A program made the position numbers and the translations under genes. DNA of 64,000 bases from Phylloscopus collybita (Eukaryota > Chordata > Aves > Passeriformes > Phylloscopidae), in the NCBI GenBank assembly GCA_027886175.1, contig JAJNNQ010000075.1, forward strand, positions 32,518,501 through 32,582,500, given 5' to 3'. This document shows positions 62,131 through 64,000 of the stretch, one piece after another (the stretch's first letter is position 1; each line of letters opens with the position of its first letter). A model generated the notes under the pieces. The model did not search any database and had not been told where the DNA came from. It saw nothing but the letters and a program-made list of their open reading frames with translations.

Positions 62131-64000
62131 CCACCAACAAAAACCCACAAAAACCGAACCAAAACAAACCAAAACAAAACCACAACAAAAAAAACCCCAA
62201 CACAAACCCCAGGTATTTATTTCAGGAGGGATTCCTCCGGGAGATGCACTCTCTACTGCTGATAAAATTCATGATTTAGGAATCAAGATCACTGGAAGCC
62301 CTTGTAGTCTGGTCTTGGTGTGCTCAAACTCAGAGTATGCTGCATGTGTGCTACAGGAAAAATAGTGTATTAGAGCAAAATTTACATTAACTATTTCTAT
62401 AGGGATTAGAACACTTATTCCTATTTCCTCTTACAAAAGATGGTACAGAGTATATTTAATTTAAAACGTAAAAATCCGCAGTGCCCATTGTATTTTTGTC
62501 TCAATATTTTTAGGTGAAAAATAACAACCCTGACACATTTCTTTTGCATTTCTCAAATGCCACCTATTTTATTAAACCCTTTATGTAAAACCATGTCCGT
62601 GTTACTGAGGGAAAATTATACTGCCACCAATTTAGATATAGTCAAATCAAAACCATTTTCACAAACGACTGGCAGATTTTTGCATTTGGTTTACATGGTT
62701 GGGCATGTTTGTTTTCATTACTCAGTTTTTTCTAATGAGTACATTTGTTTAGACTATGAGGAACTAAAAATAATTGTAAATATTCTCTGGTTATTGAAAG
62801 GAGAATCCAAACACTTATCAGAATACACTGATAAATGTATATATATTCAGCATAAGAAAGTCTTTTTTCTATGGAAGGACTCCAACATGTAGGAATTTCA
62901 CATGTTTTTCCTAAGCCAGACCCCCCAGGGCTTTTCAGCAAATACCCAGTTGAAGGGGATTAGCTGGAAAAGGGAAATAGCTAGAAGATCTGGGAGCAGC
63001 TCTGATCCACCATTCCAGCTTTCAACTCAACATGGACACAGGTATTCATAGGTTTTTCCTAGATTATTCATAGGTTGTTATAGGTTTATATTTACAAAAT
63101 ATACCTGAGACTACTAAGTTTCACAAGGACTTTCCTTTTCAAGCGGTTGCAAATGTATTGGCTTTGTCCCGTTCTCTCTTCTTGCAGTGAATGTAGCTTC
63201 ATGAGTATGAAGCTAATTTACTTGCCACAATAAAATTATCACACACACGAAGTCTGTCAGACCCAGGTTTGGAAATTCTTACTCTGATCTAATTAGGCAA
63301 AAGCCTGGCTCTAATTAGAAAAAAAATATCATATATTCCCAATTCACCTAGAGTACTTCACACAGAACACAGTTATATTCTCCAGTGGAAACAAATTTTA
63401 GTCTTCCACCACAAATAAGAGAACCCACTGTGTGAAAGGTAATCTGCTGAAATGAAGCTCTCTTCAACTTATTTGAGTTCTAAACTAACACAAATATCCC
63501 TAATATTAGATTTTATGTAAAAAGGAAGACTTCTAAACTGTTTAACTAAGAGCATATGCCTGAGAATTCTTGTGGTTATACACCATATTTCTGATGCTTG
63601 TCCTTTACATTAGGCTTCCCATTAATTTCTTTGGAACAAGGATTTCCCTCATAGTACTCTTTCTGATACTAAACAGTTTCACTAAGTTCACTTCCCAGTT
63701 TTTTATCTATGTCACATTCATTCACAGTAAATGTAACAAAAAACTCAAGTCTCAATTTTTGCTGATATTTATTTATGTGTTATGCCCATGAAAAGTAATT
63801 GAACTGCTCATGTGAGTAAAAATTTGGCTTTATGATTTGTATCAGATTTGCAGAAGACAGTTTCAACATTTCATCACTCTTGTAATTTAATAAAAATTTC
63901 TATATGCTAAAGAGAAAAGGCTGAGTACAAGAGATTCCTCTGCCAGGCTGGTAAAAGCTTAGAGCAAGTGTGTGGATTTAGACTGAAGAAACACACAGGC
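55801..64000. other. Intergenic, no gene seen
   Basis: It contains the A/C tract at 62.1 kb and two identical TCTAATTAG boxes near 63.3 kb. The short ORFs are unremarkable. No RNA gene was recognised. Confidence 0.65.
62090..62213. repeat. A/C-rich T-free tract with (CAA)n core
   Basis: A 124-nt T-free run on the + strand: C8, about ten CAA units, then ACC/AAAAC blocks. Its grammar is like the tract at 8571-8753. The Asn-rich and Cys/Gly-rich ORFs over it are artefacts. Confidence 0.95.

Overview
The window is vertebrate nuclear DNA, almost certainly from a bird. It holds the 3' end of one recognisable protein-coding gene, EYA1 (eyes absent homolog 1), on the + strand, followed by a long stretch of apparently non-coding DNA. 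The avian call rests on the interspersed repeats: CR1-type LINE fragments on both strands and two solo LTRs that resemble avian endogenous-retrovirus families. No SINEs were noticed. Repeat density is low and most of the window is AT-rich.

Layout. 1-17337 lies inside an EYA1 intron and contains a CR1 fragment with an internal TTCTC expansion, plus low-complexity tracts. 17338-28235 carries the last six coding exons (59, 161, 115, 122, 101 and 81 nt including the stop). Together they are 639 nt and encode the C-terminal 212 residues of the Eya domain. The first four exons sit within about 1.2 kb; the last two are set apart by introns of 2.2 kb and 7.4 kb. 28236 to about 30400 is a roughly 2.2-kb 3'UTR ending at an AATAAA signal at 30378. 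From about 30.4 kb to the end I see no supported gene. That stretch holds two solo LTRs (33.7-34.3 kb and 40.0-41.1 kb), a CR1 fragment (55.5-55.8 kb), simple repeats, and AT-rich, homeodomain-motif-rich segments that could be regulatory.

How it works together. The six exons splice in frame (junction phases 2/1/2/1/2 codon bases, then a whole codon). They encode the SIX-interacting helical bundle and HAD phosphatase motifs II to IV. The exon(s) with the catalytic WDLDET motif I must lie upstream of the window. The most notable gene-level feature is a GC-AG intron (donor GCAAGT at 17751) inside the Eya domain.

I did not find a novel genetic system here. The findings are modest: one non-canonical splice site, several local DNA structures, repeat biology and candidate enhancers. 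All assignments come from reading the sequence and from memory of protein and repeat families. No database search was run.
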